Positions 34,097 through 43,206 of a DNA stretch of 64,000 bases are shown in pieces. The position numbers were made by a program, and so were the translations under genes. The first letter of the stretch is position 1. Every line of letters begins with the position of its first letter. A model generated the notes under the pieces. The model made no database searches. It was not told the DNA's origin and saw nothing but the letters and a program-made list of their open reading frames with translations. Source of the stretch: Marinimicrobium sp050113635 (GTDB taxonomy: Bacteria > Pseudomonadota > Gammaproteobacteria > Pseudomonadales > Cellvibrionaceae). Location: positions 434,001 to 498,000 of the forward strand of contig NZ_JBNJLT010000001.1 in the NCBI RefSeq assembly GCF_050113635.1. Direction: 5' to 3'.

Positions 34097-34203
34097 CTAA
34101 TGCTTCCTGTTTAAAGTATTCCTGAAATACTAGCAGCAATAGATGACACGCGCCGAGCCGGGCGGTTACAATCCCGCGTTCGCCCAAACCACACACAGTG
34201 ATT

Positions 34204-35943
34204 ATGACTATTCGCGATTTACTGAACCATAAGGTCCAGCAGGCCATGCTGTCTGCCCACATCCCCTTCCAGCATCCTCCTCTGGTGGCCCCGAGCAAGA
34301 AATCAGGCTTTGGGGATTATCAGGCCAACGGTGCCATGGGGGCGGCCAAAGCCATGAAGGCTAACCCGAGAGAGTTGGCGGGCGAGATTGTCCGCCACCT
34401 GGAACTGGACGGTATCGCCGAACGGGTGGAAATCGCAGGTCCCGGGTTCATTAATATTCACCTATCGCCTGAATGGCTGGGCGAGCGCTTGACGCAAGCC
34501 GCCGACGATAACCGTCTGGCTCTGGGACGAGCCGCCCAGCCGCAAACGGTCGTCGTGGATTATTCTTCGCCCAATCTCGCGAAAGAAATGCATGTAGGCC
34601 ATCTGCGTTCCACGATTATCGGTGACGCACTCGCTCGTCTTTTAAACTTTCAGGGACACACAGTCGTCCGTCAAAACCATGTGGGTGACTGGGGCACTCA
34701 GTTCGGTATGTTGATCGCCGAACTGGAGGAGCAGCTGGCGGAAAATCGCGAAGCGGAAATGGCGTTGAGCGACCTTGAGGTCTTTTATCAACAGGCAAAA
34801 CGGCACTTCGATGAAGACCCGTCCTTTGCCGACAAAGCCCGCGACTATGTTGTGAAACTGCAATCCGGCGACGCAAACGTGCTTAAGCTCTGGAGAGAGT
34901 TCAGGGCGGTTTCGTTGGAGCACAGCCAGGAAATCTACGACAAGTTGAATGTGACGCTCACCCCGGACGATGTGCGTGGAGAAAGCTTTTACAACGACGA
35001 TTTGGCAACGCTGGTCACAGAGCTGGAAACTCAGGCGCTGGCCGTCGAAGATCAGGGCGCAAAGGTCGTTTTTTTGCAGGAGATGGCCGATAAAGACGGC
35101 AATCCCTCACCAGTGCTGATCCAGAAAAAAGGCGGCGGCTACCTTTACGCGACCACCGACTTGGCCGCGTTGCGCTTTCGCGCTAATACCCTGGGTGCGC
35201 ACCGCATCATGTACTTTATTGACGCCCGTCAGTCTCTGCATATGCAGCAAGTATTTACGGTGGCGCGAAAAGCGGGCTTTGTAACAGACAACATTACCCT
35301 GGAGCACCTCGCGTTCGGCACCATGATGGGCGCCGATGGCAAACCGTTCAAAACCCGCACCGGTGGCACCGTCAAGTTGGCGCAGCTGCTTGATGAGGCC
35401 GTCGAACGGGCCGGTTCACTGGTTAGAGAGAAAAATCCCGACCTGGGGGAAGAGGCGATTTCGGACATTGCTCGCAAGGTGGGTATCGGCTCCATCAAGT
35501 ATGCAGACCTCAGTAAAACACGTACCAACGATTATGTGTTCAACTGGGATGCCATGCTCAGCTTCGACGGCAACACAGCACCCTACCTCCAATACGCTTA
35601 TACGCGGGTGCGCAGTATCTTCCGCAAGGCCGGGCAAGACCCTGCCTTATTGAGTGCCCCGATTCTGCCGGAGGCAGCGGAAGAGCGAACCCTCGCTATC
35701 AAGCTGCTGCAATTTGGTGAGGTTTTGGAGCAAGTGGCAAAAGAGGCCATGCCTCACTTGCTGTGCACCTACCTATACGAACTGGCCAGCCTGTATATGC
35801 GCTTCTACGAAGCCTGCCCTGTGCTCAAAGGCGGTGTGCCGGACGCGCAGAAAGCCAGTCGCCTGCGTCTGTGCGATCTTGTCTCGCGCACATTGGCTCA
35901 TGGCCTGGAGTTGTTGGGCATTGAGGTTATGGAGCGGATGTAA
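34204..35943 (+). CDS. argS: arginyl-tRNA synthetase
   Basis: A 579-residue class I synthetase. Blocks: GFGDYQANGAMGAAKAM, FINIHL and SSPNLAKEMHVGHLRSTIIGD with HVGH as the HIGH motif; the C-terminal anticodon domain ends LLGIEVMERM. KMSKS is absent, as in most ArgS. The frame opens with a GTG at 34198, but the ATG at 34204 (MTIRDLLNHKVQQAM) aligns with E. coli; the ribosome binding site is poor either way. Its last 17 bases overlap the end of the convergent yqcC-like gene. Confidence 0.97.
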   Translation: MTIRDLLNHKVQQAMLSAHIPFQHPPLVAPSKKSGFGDYQANGAMGAAKAMKANPRELAGEIVRHLELDGIAERVEIAGPGFINIHLSPEWLGERLTQAADDNRLALGRAAQPQTVVVDYSSPNLAKEMHVGHLRSTIIGDALARLLNFQGHTVVRQNHVGDWGTQFGMLIAELEEQLAENREAEMALSDLEVFYQQAKRHFDEDPSFADKARDYVVKLQSGDANVLKLWREFRAVSLEHSQEIYDKLNVTLTPDDVRGESFYNDDLATLVTELETQALAVEDQGAKVVFLQEMADKDGNPSPVLIQKKGGGYLYATTDLAALRFRANTLGAHRIMYFIDARQSLHMQQVFTVARKAGFVTDNITLEHLAFGTMMGADGKPFKTRTGGTVKLAQLLDEAVERAGSLVREKNPDLGEEAISDIARKVGIGSIKYADLSKTRTNDYVFNWDAMLSFDGNTAPYLQYAYTRVRSIFRKAGQDPALLSAPILPEAAEERTLAIKLLQFGEVLEQVAKEAMPHLLCTYLYELASLYMRFYEACPVLKGGVPDAQKASRLRLCDLVSRTLAHGLELLGIEVMERM

Positions 35944-36256
35944 TCAGCTCATCAATCGTTTCAAGCAGCGCTACCACGGCCTCGCCGCTCTGCGGGCGGG
36001 GCCGAAAATATTCTTCTGCCATGGGCGCCACCACGCAGCTTTCTGGCAACCGGGCCCGATATTCCACCCGTTCAAACAGCCGGGGAATAAAAACAAACTG
36101 TAGCCACTGGTAAAACTCCAGGGTGTCGACCGCGAAAGGCTGGGTGCTCTGCAAAGCCCCGGCCGGCGGCGGGCTGTCATCCCAAAGCTCCATGGCGCGC
36201 AGCTCGCGTTCCAAATCAAACAGTGTTTCGGCCAGGCTCTTGTGAACATCGGTCAT
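35927..36256 (-). CDS. yqcC: YqcC-family protein
   Basis: A 109-residue protein matching E. coli YqcC (DUF446) in the central block STQPFAVDTLEFYQWLQFVFIPRL and the helical N-terminus. Function is not established; in enterobacteria it sits beside the tRNA pseudouridine synthase gene truC, which is not here. ATGA overlap (36253-36256) couples it to dinG, so it probably forms part of the acyltransferase-dinG-yqcC transcript. Confidence 0.85.
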   Translation of the reverse strand: MTDVHKSLAETLFDLERELRAMELWDDSPPPAGALQSTQPFAVDTLEFYQWLQFVFIPRLFERVEYRARLPESCVVAPMAEEYFRPRPQSGEAVVALLETIDELITSAP

Positions 36257-38376
36257 GAGGCAATCACCTGTCTAAAAGGAGGCAGTGAATTGAGGATGGC
36301 CTTACCATATCGCTTGGTCACAATACGCCGGTCCAACAGGGTAATCCTGCCGCGATCAGACTCGCTGCGCAACAGGCGACCACAGGCCTGTATCAACTTC
36401 AACGACGCATCGGGCACCGTTATTTCCATAAACGCATTGCCACCACGCGCCTCTACCCATTCCGCCAACGCCGCTTCAATGGGATCATCCGGAACGGCAA
36501 ACGGCAGCTTGGCAATCACGACACGGCGGCAATAGTCACCAGGCAGATCAACGCCTTCAGCGAAGCTTGCCAGACCGAACAAGACACTGCCCTGCCCATC
36601 ATCCACCCGAGCCCGGTGCGCGTCCAGCATGGCTTGTTTTGACAGCTCACCCTGTATCAGGATGCGCTCGCGCCAGCTCTCTGGCAAACGTTCGTGGACA
36701 TCCAGCATCTGCCGCCGGGATGAAAACAGGACCAGGCTGGCTTCCGACGGGTCCAGCAACTCAGGCAAGTTATTGACCAAAGCGTCCGTATGGCGCAGAG
36801 CATCGCCCGCTTCCACGGCGGAAGCCGGCACTTCCAGCGTCGCCTGACTAAAATCGAACGGACTGGGCATTTGGGCGTACTGGCTGTCTTTTGGAGTGCC
36901 AGCGCGCATTCGGAAGCGGTCGAACCGCCCCAGTGCCGCCAGGGTCGCCGAGGTCACTACCGCTCCGCAACACCGGTACCATAGGCTCTTTGCAAGTGTG
37001 TCCGCTGCCAGGATCGGGCTGGAGCAAACCTCAATATCCACGCCCATACCCGCCTCCACGGGTGTAAGCCAACGAGCTTTGGGTACCTCTCCCTCAATGT
37101 CCGCCACGGCGTAGCTGTGCCAAAGCTCTCGGTTGGCTTCGGCTCTGGCTTGCCACGTCCCCAATACGGGATAATGGCGCTCAAGATCCACTTTGGGCAC
37201 GGGAGAATGAGCATCTTCCATTGCCTGGTTCACTTCCTCGACCATTTTATCCAGCAATGCACTCAATCGATCAAAACAGCGGTACAACTCCTCCGCCGTC
37301 TGCCGCAGTGCTTCTGGCAGCATCCCGCCCGGAAAACGGTAATGGCTCTGGCGCTCATCATGAGAAATCGCCTGAGCCAATTCATTCAGCAACGGATGTA
37401 CTTCTTCCAGTCTCTGTCGGCAGTCGAGCAGCGCGGCAGGTACCTGCTCTGCGAATCTGGCCACATCGCCTGCTTCGCCAATTTCACCGAGTACTGCACC
37501 TAACCCTTTATTGCACTGATCCAACCAGCGCACCGTCGCCAGTAGACGACTGTGGTGGGCAAAGTGGTTCAGTGCTTTGGCGGGCAGTTGGTGGCCCTCA
37601 TCGAAGACATAGATGCTGTCCGCTGGCCCCGGTAAAATCGCGCCGCCACCCAACGCCAGATCGGCGAGCACCAGGTCGTGATTGGTGACGATGCAATCAG
37701 CGGTGTGAAGGGCTTCGCGCGCCCGAAAGAAGTGGCAGGACGAGACATTGGAACAACGCCGTCCCGTACATTGCCGGTGATCCGTCGTCACCCTCTGCCA
37801 ATCCTCTTGTGCCAATCCTTCCGGCCAACTGTCCCGCTCACCGTCCCAGCGATTAGCGGCGAGCGCTTCCATCATTGAGCCATACAGCTTGACCGCTTGC
37901 TCATCCACACTCGGAAGCTCATCCTCATACAGAGGCCGGGTGGGATCCAAGTCACCGACGCCTTCCAACAGGTTATCGAGCTTACTCAAGCAGACATAAC
38001 GGCCACGCCCCTTGGCCAGCGTAAAACTGAAGGAAAGACCGCTATGGTGTTTGAGGTCGGGCAAATCTTTGTTCACCACCTGCTCCTGAAGAGCAATCGT
38101 GGCGGTCGAGATCACCAGTTTTTTGCCGAGCGCTTTCGCGATAATCAAGGCGGGCAGGAGGTAGCCAACGGTTTTTCCCGTGCCGGTCCCCGCCTCCACC
38201 ACACAAACATGACCTCGGCTGGTGCGCTCTCCGTCGTCGTCCAGCTCAATGCCTCCCAGCGTGCGGGCGATTTCGGCAATCATCAACTTTTGGCCATAGC
38301 GAGCCTTCAAGCCCCGGCTGTCCAAAAAACGACTGTAGGCCTGCTGGATGTCGCTTTTAACGGCATCAGACAACAT
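36253..38376 (-). CDS. dinG: DinG-family ATP-dependent DNA helicase
   Basis: A 707-residue superfamily 2 XPD-like 5'-3' helicase that removes R-loops and D-loops. Walker A is VVEAGTGTGKTVGYLLPA near residue 66; the DEAH-type box is YVFDEGHQLPAKAL near residue 254. Cluster-ligand cysteines of the iron-sulfur domain lie between them: Cys in RYVCLSKL and a group CTGRRCSNVSSC near residue 210. The C-terminal helicase motif QACGRLLRSESDRGRITLLDRR closes the protein. Start ATG 38376. Confidence 0.93.
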   Translation of the reverse strand: MLSDAVKSDIQQAYSRFLDSRGLKARYGQKLMIAEIARTLGGIELDDDGERTSRGHVCVVEAGTGTGKTVGYLLPALIIAKALGKKLVISTATIALQEQVVNKDLPDLKHHSGLSFSFTLAKGRGRYVCLSKLDNLLEGVGDLDPTRPLYEDELPSVDEQAVKLYGSMMEALAANRWDGERDSWPEGLAQEDWQRVTTDHRQCTGRRCSNVSSCHFFRAREALHTADCIVTNHDLVLADLALGGGAILPGPADSIYVFDEGHQLPAKALNHFAHHSRLLATVRWLDQCNKGLGAVLGEIGEAGDVARFAEQVPAALLDCRQRLEEVHPLLNELAQAISHDERQSHYRFPGGMLPEALRQTAEELYRCFDRLSALLDKMVEEVNQAMEDAHSPVPKVDLERHYPVLGTWQARAEANRELWHSYAVADIEGEVPKARWLTPVEAGMGVDIEVCSSPILAADTLAKSLWYRCCGAVVTSATLAALGRFDRFRMRAGTPKDSQYAQMPSPFDFSQATLEVPASAVEAGDALRHTDALVNNLPELLDPSEASLVLFSSRRQMLDVHERLPESWRERILIQGELSKQAMLDAHRARVDDGQGSVLFGLASFAEGVDLPGDYCRRVVIAKLPFAVPDDPIEAALAEWVEARGGNAFMEITVPDASLKLIQACGRLLRSESDRGRITLLDRRIVTKRYGKAILNSLPPFRQVIAS

Positions 38377-38379
38377 AAT

Positions 38380-39522
38380 CTAGAGTTTGGCGGCCACAGG
38401 GTTGGCATACATATCGAGAACCAGTGCCCGATGATCTGCAGGAATATTCGCCAGACGCAACTCGAACTGCTGGCGCAGCTCTCCGAGCCCATCCGGGTTA
38501 TAAGGAATCGCCGGATAGCTGTACTCCAGCTCGGGGAGATCACCGTTCAGGCGCTCCCAGGCCAGGCAATTGGTGGCGTGTAACACGTAATTCTGCGCAA
38601 TTTGGCGATCAATTTCCGCGACCACCTGGTCAGTATCGTCGTACTCACCCTTTAACACGTCACCAAAGGCAACGTGCACATGGCCCTTCTGCCCAGCAAT
38701 ACCGCGCGCGATGCTTTTCACATCTTCGTGCTCAGACTTTTGATAACTGCCGCTGGAGCGCTGCTGGAATAATTCCCGGGCTTTTGCCACATCGCACGGG
38801 TCCCACTCGTAGGAAATAGACACCGGCACGATTTTTAGTTCGCGGATATAGTCAGAAAACGGTTGGGTTTTGGCACGGCTAAGACTGAACATGCCGACAA
38901 CGGCAGAGTTGGTGAGATCCCGGCCGTCTTTGGCCCGCCCTTCCCGTTGCGCAATCCAGACATTGGCGTGATCGTCGGCAATTGAGTGATGAATGTACGC
39001 TGAAAGATGCTTGGCGGCCTTGAGTTTCTCACGAGGCGCCTTAGCCGAGCGGTTCACGATAAAGCTCTTGTTCAGACGCATCAGATCCGATACGTAAGGC
39101 TTGGTGAGCAAGTTATCACCAATGGCGATACGTAATGTGTTGAAGCCGGCATGGTAGAGCGTCCAGTTAACGAATGCCGGGTCCATGGCAATATCCCTGT
39201 GATTACTCACGAAGAGGTAGGCTCCCTCAGGGTCCAGGTGCTCAAGTCCTGAGGCTGTCAAGGCGGTGGTGGTGGTGTCAATCATCCGCTGCATATAGCT
39301 TTTCACCACTTCCTGAAACCCCAGCACGGTCTCCACGCCACTCATCTGTCGGCGCATCGCGAACTGTACCAGTGGACGCAGAAGCCAGCCCATCGGGCCC
39401 GCTGCTCGCGGAAATTTCAGGCGGGCCACGGCGTCGGCCAGTTCCTGATCGGTCAGTAGGCGATCAAGTATCGGGCGTACTTCACTGTCGTGGTAAGGAC
39501 GAATATCATCAAAGTTGGTCAT
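38380..39522 (-). CDS. 1-acylglycerol-3-phosphate acyltransferase-like (PlsC family) protein
   Basis: A 380-residue protein with the acyltransferase HX4D motif as VSNHRDIAMDPA (near residue 120) and a downstream WIAQREGRAKDGRD block, equivalent to the glycerol-phosphate binding EGTRS motif. The N-terminus is soluble with no obvious signal. The frame is open 22 codons further upstream; the ATG at 39522 (MTNFDDIRPYHDSE) is the more likely start although no strong ribosome binding site exists. It lies 3 bp before dinG. Exact acyl acceptor unknown. Confidence 0.78.
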   Translation of the reverse strand: MTNFDDIRPYHDSEVRPILDRLLTDQELADAVARLKFPRAAGPMGWLLRPLVQFAMRRQMSGVETVLGFQEVVKSYMQRMIDTTTTALTASGLEHLDPEGAYLFVSNHRDIAMDPAFVNWTLYHAGFNTLRIAIGDNLLTKPYVSDLMRLNKSFIVNRSAKAPREKLKAAKHLSAYIHHSIADDHANVWIAQREGRAKDGRDLTNSAVVGMFSLSRAKTQPFSDYIRELKIVPVSISYEWDPCDVAKARELFQQRSSGSYQKSEHEDVKSIARGIAGQKGHVHVAFGDVLKGEYDDTDQVVAEIDRQIAQNYVLHATNCLAWERLNGDLPELEYSYPAIPYNPDGLGELRQQFELRLANIPADHRALVLDMYANPVAAKL

Positions 39523-39588
39523 GACGGACAATTTATTGAAGTCGGGCAAAGGGCCGGGGCAGCTTTGGGGAAAATGGTGGCACAACAT

Positions 39589-39810
39589 ACCGAAAAGCCA
39601 CTGAAAAAGCCAGTTTTGAGGGCGGCCATTGGTCTATTTTCGCGACCAGCGTTGTCGACCTGATCCAACGAAACACTTACACTCAGGCCTGAGGCCATCA
39701 AAAGCGGTAGTCGGCACCATCTACCGCATTGGAAATAACGCAGCATGGGCTGCTCGGCGCGGAACACGGGGCGGCTCTGGAGCCAATCACCACTGGATCA
39801 AATAACGGCC
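39589..39810. other. divergent spacer, no gene
   Basis: About 220 bp between the acyltransferase and the REC-GGDEF gene. It should hold promoters for both directions. No convincing consensus boxes, repeats or hairpins were picked out by eye. Confidence 0.4.
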
Positions 39811-41094
39811 ATGAAAATTCTGCTGGTTGAGGATAGCGCCACTCTGCGCCACGCTATGGCTCAATATGTCCGTGAGGCGGGTCACAGCCCGCTGCTGGCA
39901 CGCAGCGGTGAAGAGGCATTGCAGCTGCTTGAAAGCACCCCTGTCGAACTGATTATCATGGACGTTGAGATGCCTGGCCTGAACGGCTTTGAAACCACAC
40001 GCCTGATTCGGGAGTGGCTGGGAGACCACTGGATTCCCATCATCTTCGTGACCGGTAAGAGCGAAGACGAAAGCTATCGTGAAGGCATTGAGGCGGGCGG
40101 AGACGACTACTTAATCAAACCCGTCAGCTCGGTGATCATTAAAGCCAAAATCCGGGCCATGGCCCGGATTGCCGAAATGCGCGACCAGTTGAACCAGCTC
40201 AATGCCGAGCTGGAGGCGTTAAGCCAGGTCGACAGCTTGACCCAGGCTCTCAACCGGCGCACCTTTAACGATCAGGCTCAACAGCACTGGCGCCTGGCAA
40301 AACGTCGTCAAACGCCTACCAGTGTCTTGATGATTGACGTTGATCATTTCAAGCCTTACAACGACCACTACGGTCACCCTGCGGGAGACCGCTGCCTTAA
40401 AGCCATCACCGACACTCTGCAAAACTGCTTGCACCGTCCGGCTGACTTGCTGGGTCGCTACGGCGGCGAGGAGTTTGTGGTTTTACTGCCGGAAACTGAC
40501 CGTAACGGAACCCGGAGCGTCGCCAGCAAGGCGCTGGAAGCCGTGCGCCAGCTGGCCTTGGAACACAAATATTCCAGTGCCGGGCCTCGAGTTACGGTCA
40601 GTATTGGCGGGGCCACTTGCAATCACCCCTTCGGGCACGATCTCGAAGAGCTCATCAAGTGCGCTGACCGGGCACTCTATAAAGCCAAGCACGCTGGGAG
40701 AGACCGTGCACTTGTGGAGGAGCTTGCCGCTCATAGGACGGTACTGATTGGAGCGAGCTGCAGCGACATGATGCAAGAAATCAGCGCCACACTGCGCGAT
40801 CACTGCAACCTCCTCACCGCCGACAAAGAAGATGAGTGTCTCGACATCGCCCGGGAGGTCTTACCCGATCTCATCATCCTCGACAACGATATGGTTAACC
40901 GCGAGAGGGGGGCCCTGAGCGACTCATTAACCCAGCACCCCCTGACCTGTGCCATTCCGGTTCTGGTGTTAATGACCGAGGGAAGGGAGAGTGGAACCCC
41001 GTTTCTCCCGCAAAGCAGTCACGCGAGAAATTGGGTAAGTGAGCGCTTTCACCCAGAGGAACTTTGTGCGCAAGTACAGCGGTTACTGGACTGA
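39811..41094 (+). CDS. response regulator diguanylate cyclase, REC-GGDEF-REC-like
   Basis: A 427-residue protein. Residues 1-120 form a receiver with Glu-Asp (VED), phospho-Asp51 in IIMDVEMPG, Thr in VTGKS and Lys in YLIKPVSS. A coiled linker (AEMRDQLNQLNAELEALS) leads to the GGDEF domain at about 150-300, active as GRYGGEEFVVLLPETD with an intact I-site RPAD five residues ahead, so product inhibition by c-di-GMP is expected. The last 115 residues (VLIGASCSDMMQEISATL...PDLIILDNDMVN) look like a second receiver that lacks its acidic pair. Start at 39811, as MKILLVEDSATLR; the frame is open 22 codons earlier. Confidence 0.92.
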   Translation: MKILLVEDSATLRHAMAQYVREAGHSPLLARSGEEALQLLESTPVELIIMDVEMPGLNGFETTRLIREWLGDHWIPIIFVTGKSEDESYREGIEAGGDDYLIKPVSSVIIKAKIRAMARIAEMRDQLNQLNAELEALSQVDSLTQALNRRTFNDQAQQHWRLAKRRQTPTSVLMIDVDHFKPYNDHYGHPAGDRCLKAITDTLQNCLHRPADLLGRYGGEEFVVLLPETDRNGTRSVASKALEAVRQLALEHKYSSAGPRVTVSIGGATCNHPFGHDLEELIKCADRALYKAKHAGRDRALVEELAAHRTVLIGASCSDMMQEISATLRDHCNLLTADKEDECLDIAREVLPDLIILDNDMVNRERGALSDSLTQHPLTCAIPVLVLMTEGRESGTPFLPQSSHARNWVSERFHPEELCAQVQRLLD

Positions 41095-41122
41095 ACTCTC
41101 AAGCCCATATCCCGGTGCTCTG

Positions 41123-42172
41123 TTAAGGGCGCCTAAGCGAGTTGAACCAGTTAACATCCCGGGCCTGTTTATCGACCTGGTCAACTACATCCAATACCAA
41201 GGCAAACAACGCCATACGCACCACCACACCGTTGTCTGCCTGGCGGAAAATCGCCAGGTTCGGGTTCTGGTTGAGGTCATTATCCAACTCGTTGGCCTCC
41301 TGGCGAGAGTCCCTTGGCAGCGGATGCATAATCACCGTGTTCGGTTCGCAGTATTGCGTATAAATCGACTGATTCAACCTGAAGCGACCACGGTACCGGT
41401 CCGCCTCCTCTTTACTATCGAACCGTTCCTCCTGGATGCGTGTAGAATAGGCAATATCCACCCGAGATATACTTGACGGCAAATCTTCGGTAACAGTGAC
41501 CGAGTGCCCTGCACGGCGCATCTGTTCCACAATGCTCTCCGGCATGGCCAGTTCATTGGGCGATACCAATACCACCTGTATATTGCGAAACAAGCACAAT
41601 AACTTACATAAAGAGTGTACCGTTCGGCCATACTTGAGGTCACCAATCATCGCAATCCGCAGTCCATCAATTTCACGCCCACGGGACGCCATTTCCTTGC
41701 GAATCGTGTAAAGATCCAGCAGAGCCTGGCTTGGGTGCTCGTTAGCCCCATCACCGCCATTCAGCACCGGCACTCGGCTGGCTTCAGCGAACTCGGCCAC
41801 CGAACCTGACTGTGGATGGCGCATACAAATAACATCACTAAAACCGGACAACACCCGGGCCGTATCGTATAGCGACTCCCCCTTGGCCAAGGCAGAACTC
41901 TCTATTCCCGTGGTCTCTCGAACCTCCCCTCCCAGCAGATTAAATGCGCTGCCGAAGCTAATTCTCGTGCGCGTGCTAGGCTCAAAAAACATATTGCCGA
42001 GGATGGCACCTTCCAATACCCGGGTCACTCGCTGCCTGAGCGCGTAAGGTGCCATGGCGTCCGCGACATCAAAAATTCGCTCAATATCGGGACGCTCAAA
42101 CTGCTGAATAGAAAGAATGTGGGAGCCAGTAAAATTCACAGGAGGGGTCCTTACAAGCAATAGGTTGCACAA
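41123..42172 (-). CDS. pyrB: aspartate carbamoyltransferase catalytic subunit
   Basis: A 349-residue enzyme catalysing the committed step of pyrimidine synthesis. The carbamoyl-phosphate loop FFEPSTRTRISF, the HPSQALLDLYTI block and HPLPR are all present. It is longer than E. coli PyrB (311), with a C-terminal extension (LALVLDVVDQVDKQARDVNWFNSL). The start is open: an ATG at 42172 or a GTG at 42139 (VNFTGSHILSI) preceded by AGGA 12 bases upstream. No pyrI or pyrC pseudogene lies beside it. Confidence 0.95.
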   Translation of the reverse strand: MCNLLLVRTPPVNFTGSHILSIQQFERPDIERIFDVADAMAPYALRQRVTRVLEGAILGNMFFEPSTRTRISFGSAFNLLGGEVRETTGIESSALAKGESLYDTARVLSGFSDVICMRHPQSGSVAEFAEASRVPVLNGGDGANEHPSQALLDLYTIRKEMASRGREIDGLRIAMIGDLKYGRTVHSLCKLLCLFRNIQVVLVSPNELAMPESIVEQMRRAGHSVTVTEDLPSSISRVDIAYSTRIQEERFDSKEEADRYRGRFRLNQSIYTQYCEPNTVIMHPLPRDSRQEANELDNDLNQNPNLAIFRQADNGVVVRMALFALVLDVVDQVDKQARDVNWFNSLRRP

Positions 42173-42298
42173 CGGCCTACAGTATAGCGCTTCAAGACCA
42201 CTTCAAAAACGGGATAATCCGCCGATAACGCCATAAACAAAGAAAGGATTTTGGGTATACTTCACGAAAACCCGCACCGCCGTCAAATAGGAACCATT

Positions 42299-43204
42299 GT
42301 GCCCGATTACCCAGATACATTGGCGAAGTTTTGCTCCACATACACCGCCGAGCAAATACTCAGCTCCCAGCGCCTGCGTTGGAGTGCGCCAAACCTGCTC
42401 TCCGACCCCTTTGAGCCCACCCACCTGACCAGCCTCAGCTTCGACCCCAAGGGGCTGCTTGAGGGGGTCATCCGCAGTGCTACGAGCATGATTTTCTCTC
42501 GTGAAGCCCCGCGTAGCGACGCCCCCCTGGCTGTTGTGGTCAGACGCTGGCGCGATGAGGAACGGTTTGCCTCACCAGAGGAAGCGGAGGAGGTCCTGGA
42601 AGAGCTTCTATCACGGATGGTTGACCAACGCCTTGAGGCCATCGAGGAAATAATGTCGGATTGGCGTAAATTCACCCGGGAATTGCGGATATGCAGCTTT
42701 AGCGCACGGCCCAACAATCTGTCTTGTTGGCAACATTTTGCCGACCAGCACAGAGGGGTCGCACTGCGATTTCGCTGCGGCGAGTATACTTCACTACCGG
42801 AACCCAGCGCGGTTCAATACAGCCCGAACCGCCCAGACATCACGACTTTTAAAGAGCAAATAAACGCCATCCTCTACCAGGAAAAAGTGGATGCCCAGTC
42901 TCAATTTCTCAGTAAATTTCTGGTCAAGCCCTCCACGAACATCGATGAGCAAGAGTGGCGATGCTTCTTTAGGGCAACGGATCAGGCCAGCTCACGCGAG
43001 GCAGAGGATGCGCTCTGGTACGATGACCGCCCCTTCGAAAAGAGTGATTTAAGCAGTGCTTACTTTGGCGCGTTTATCCCTGCGGCCGAGAAGCTACGGC
43101 TGGTGAACCTCTTTACCGAAAACTACCCAGACGCCAAACTGTTTCAGGCAGCGCCTATCCCTGGAAAGTACGAAATTGAATTCACTCGACTAAAGTCTCA
43201 ATAA
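42299..43204 (+). CDS. DUF2971-family protein
   Basis: A 301-residue cytoplasmic protein with the DUF2971 core LRICSFSARPNNLSCWQHFADQHRGVALRF at about residues 140-170. The N-terminal motif LRWSAPNLLSDPFEP is also typical. The frame opens at a TTG at 42251, but AGGAACCATT ahead of the GTG at 42299 gives the best start. Function unknown; such genes are scattered and often accessory. It is convergent with the downstream oxidoreductase (2 bp between stops). Confidence 0.8.
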   Translation: MPDYPDTLAKFCSTYTAEQILSSQRLRWSAPNLLSDPFEPTHLTSLSFDPKGLLEGVIRSATSMIFSREAPRSDAPLAVVVRRWRDEERFASPEEAEEVLEELLSRMVDQRLEAIEEIMSDWRKFTRELRICSFSARPNNLSCWQHFADQHRGVALRFRCGEYTSLPEPSAVQYSPNRPDITTFKEQINAILYQEKVDAQSQFLSKFLVKPSTNIDEQEWRCFFRATDQASSREAEDALWYDDRPFEKSDLSSAYFGAFIPAAEKLRLVNLFTENYPDAKLFQAAPIPGKYEIEFTRLKSQ

Positions 43205-43206
43205 AT

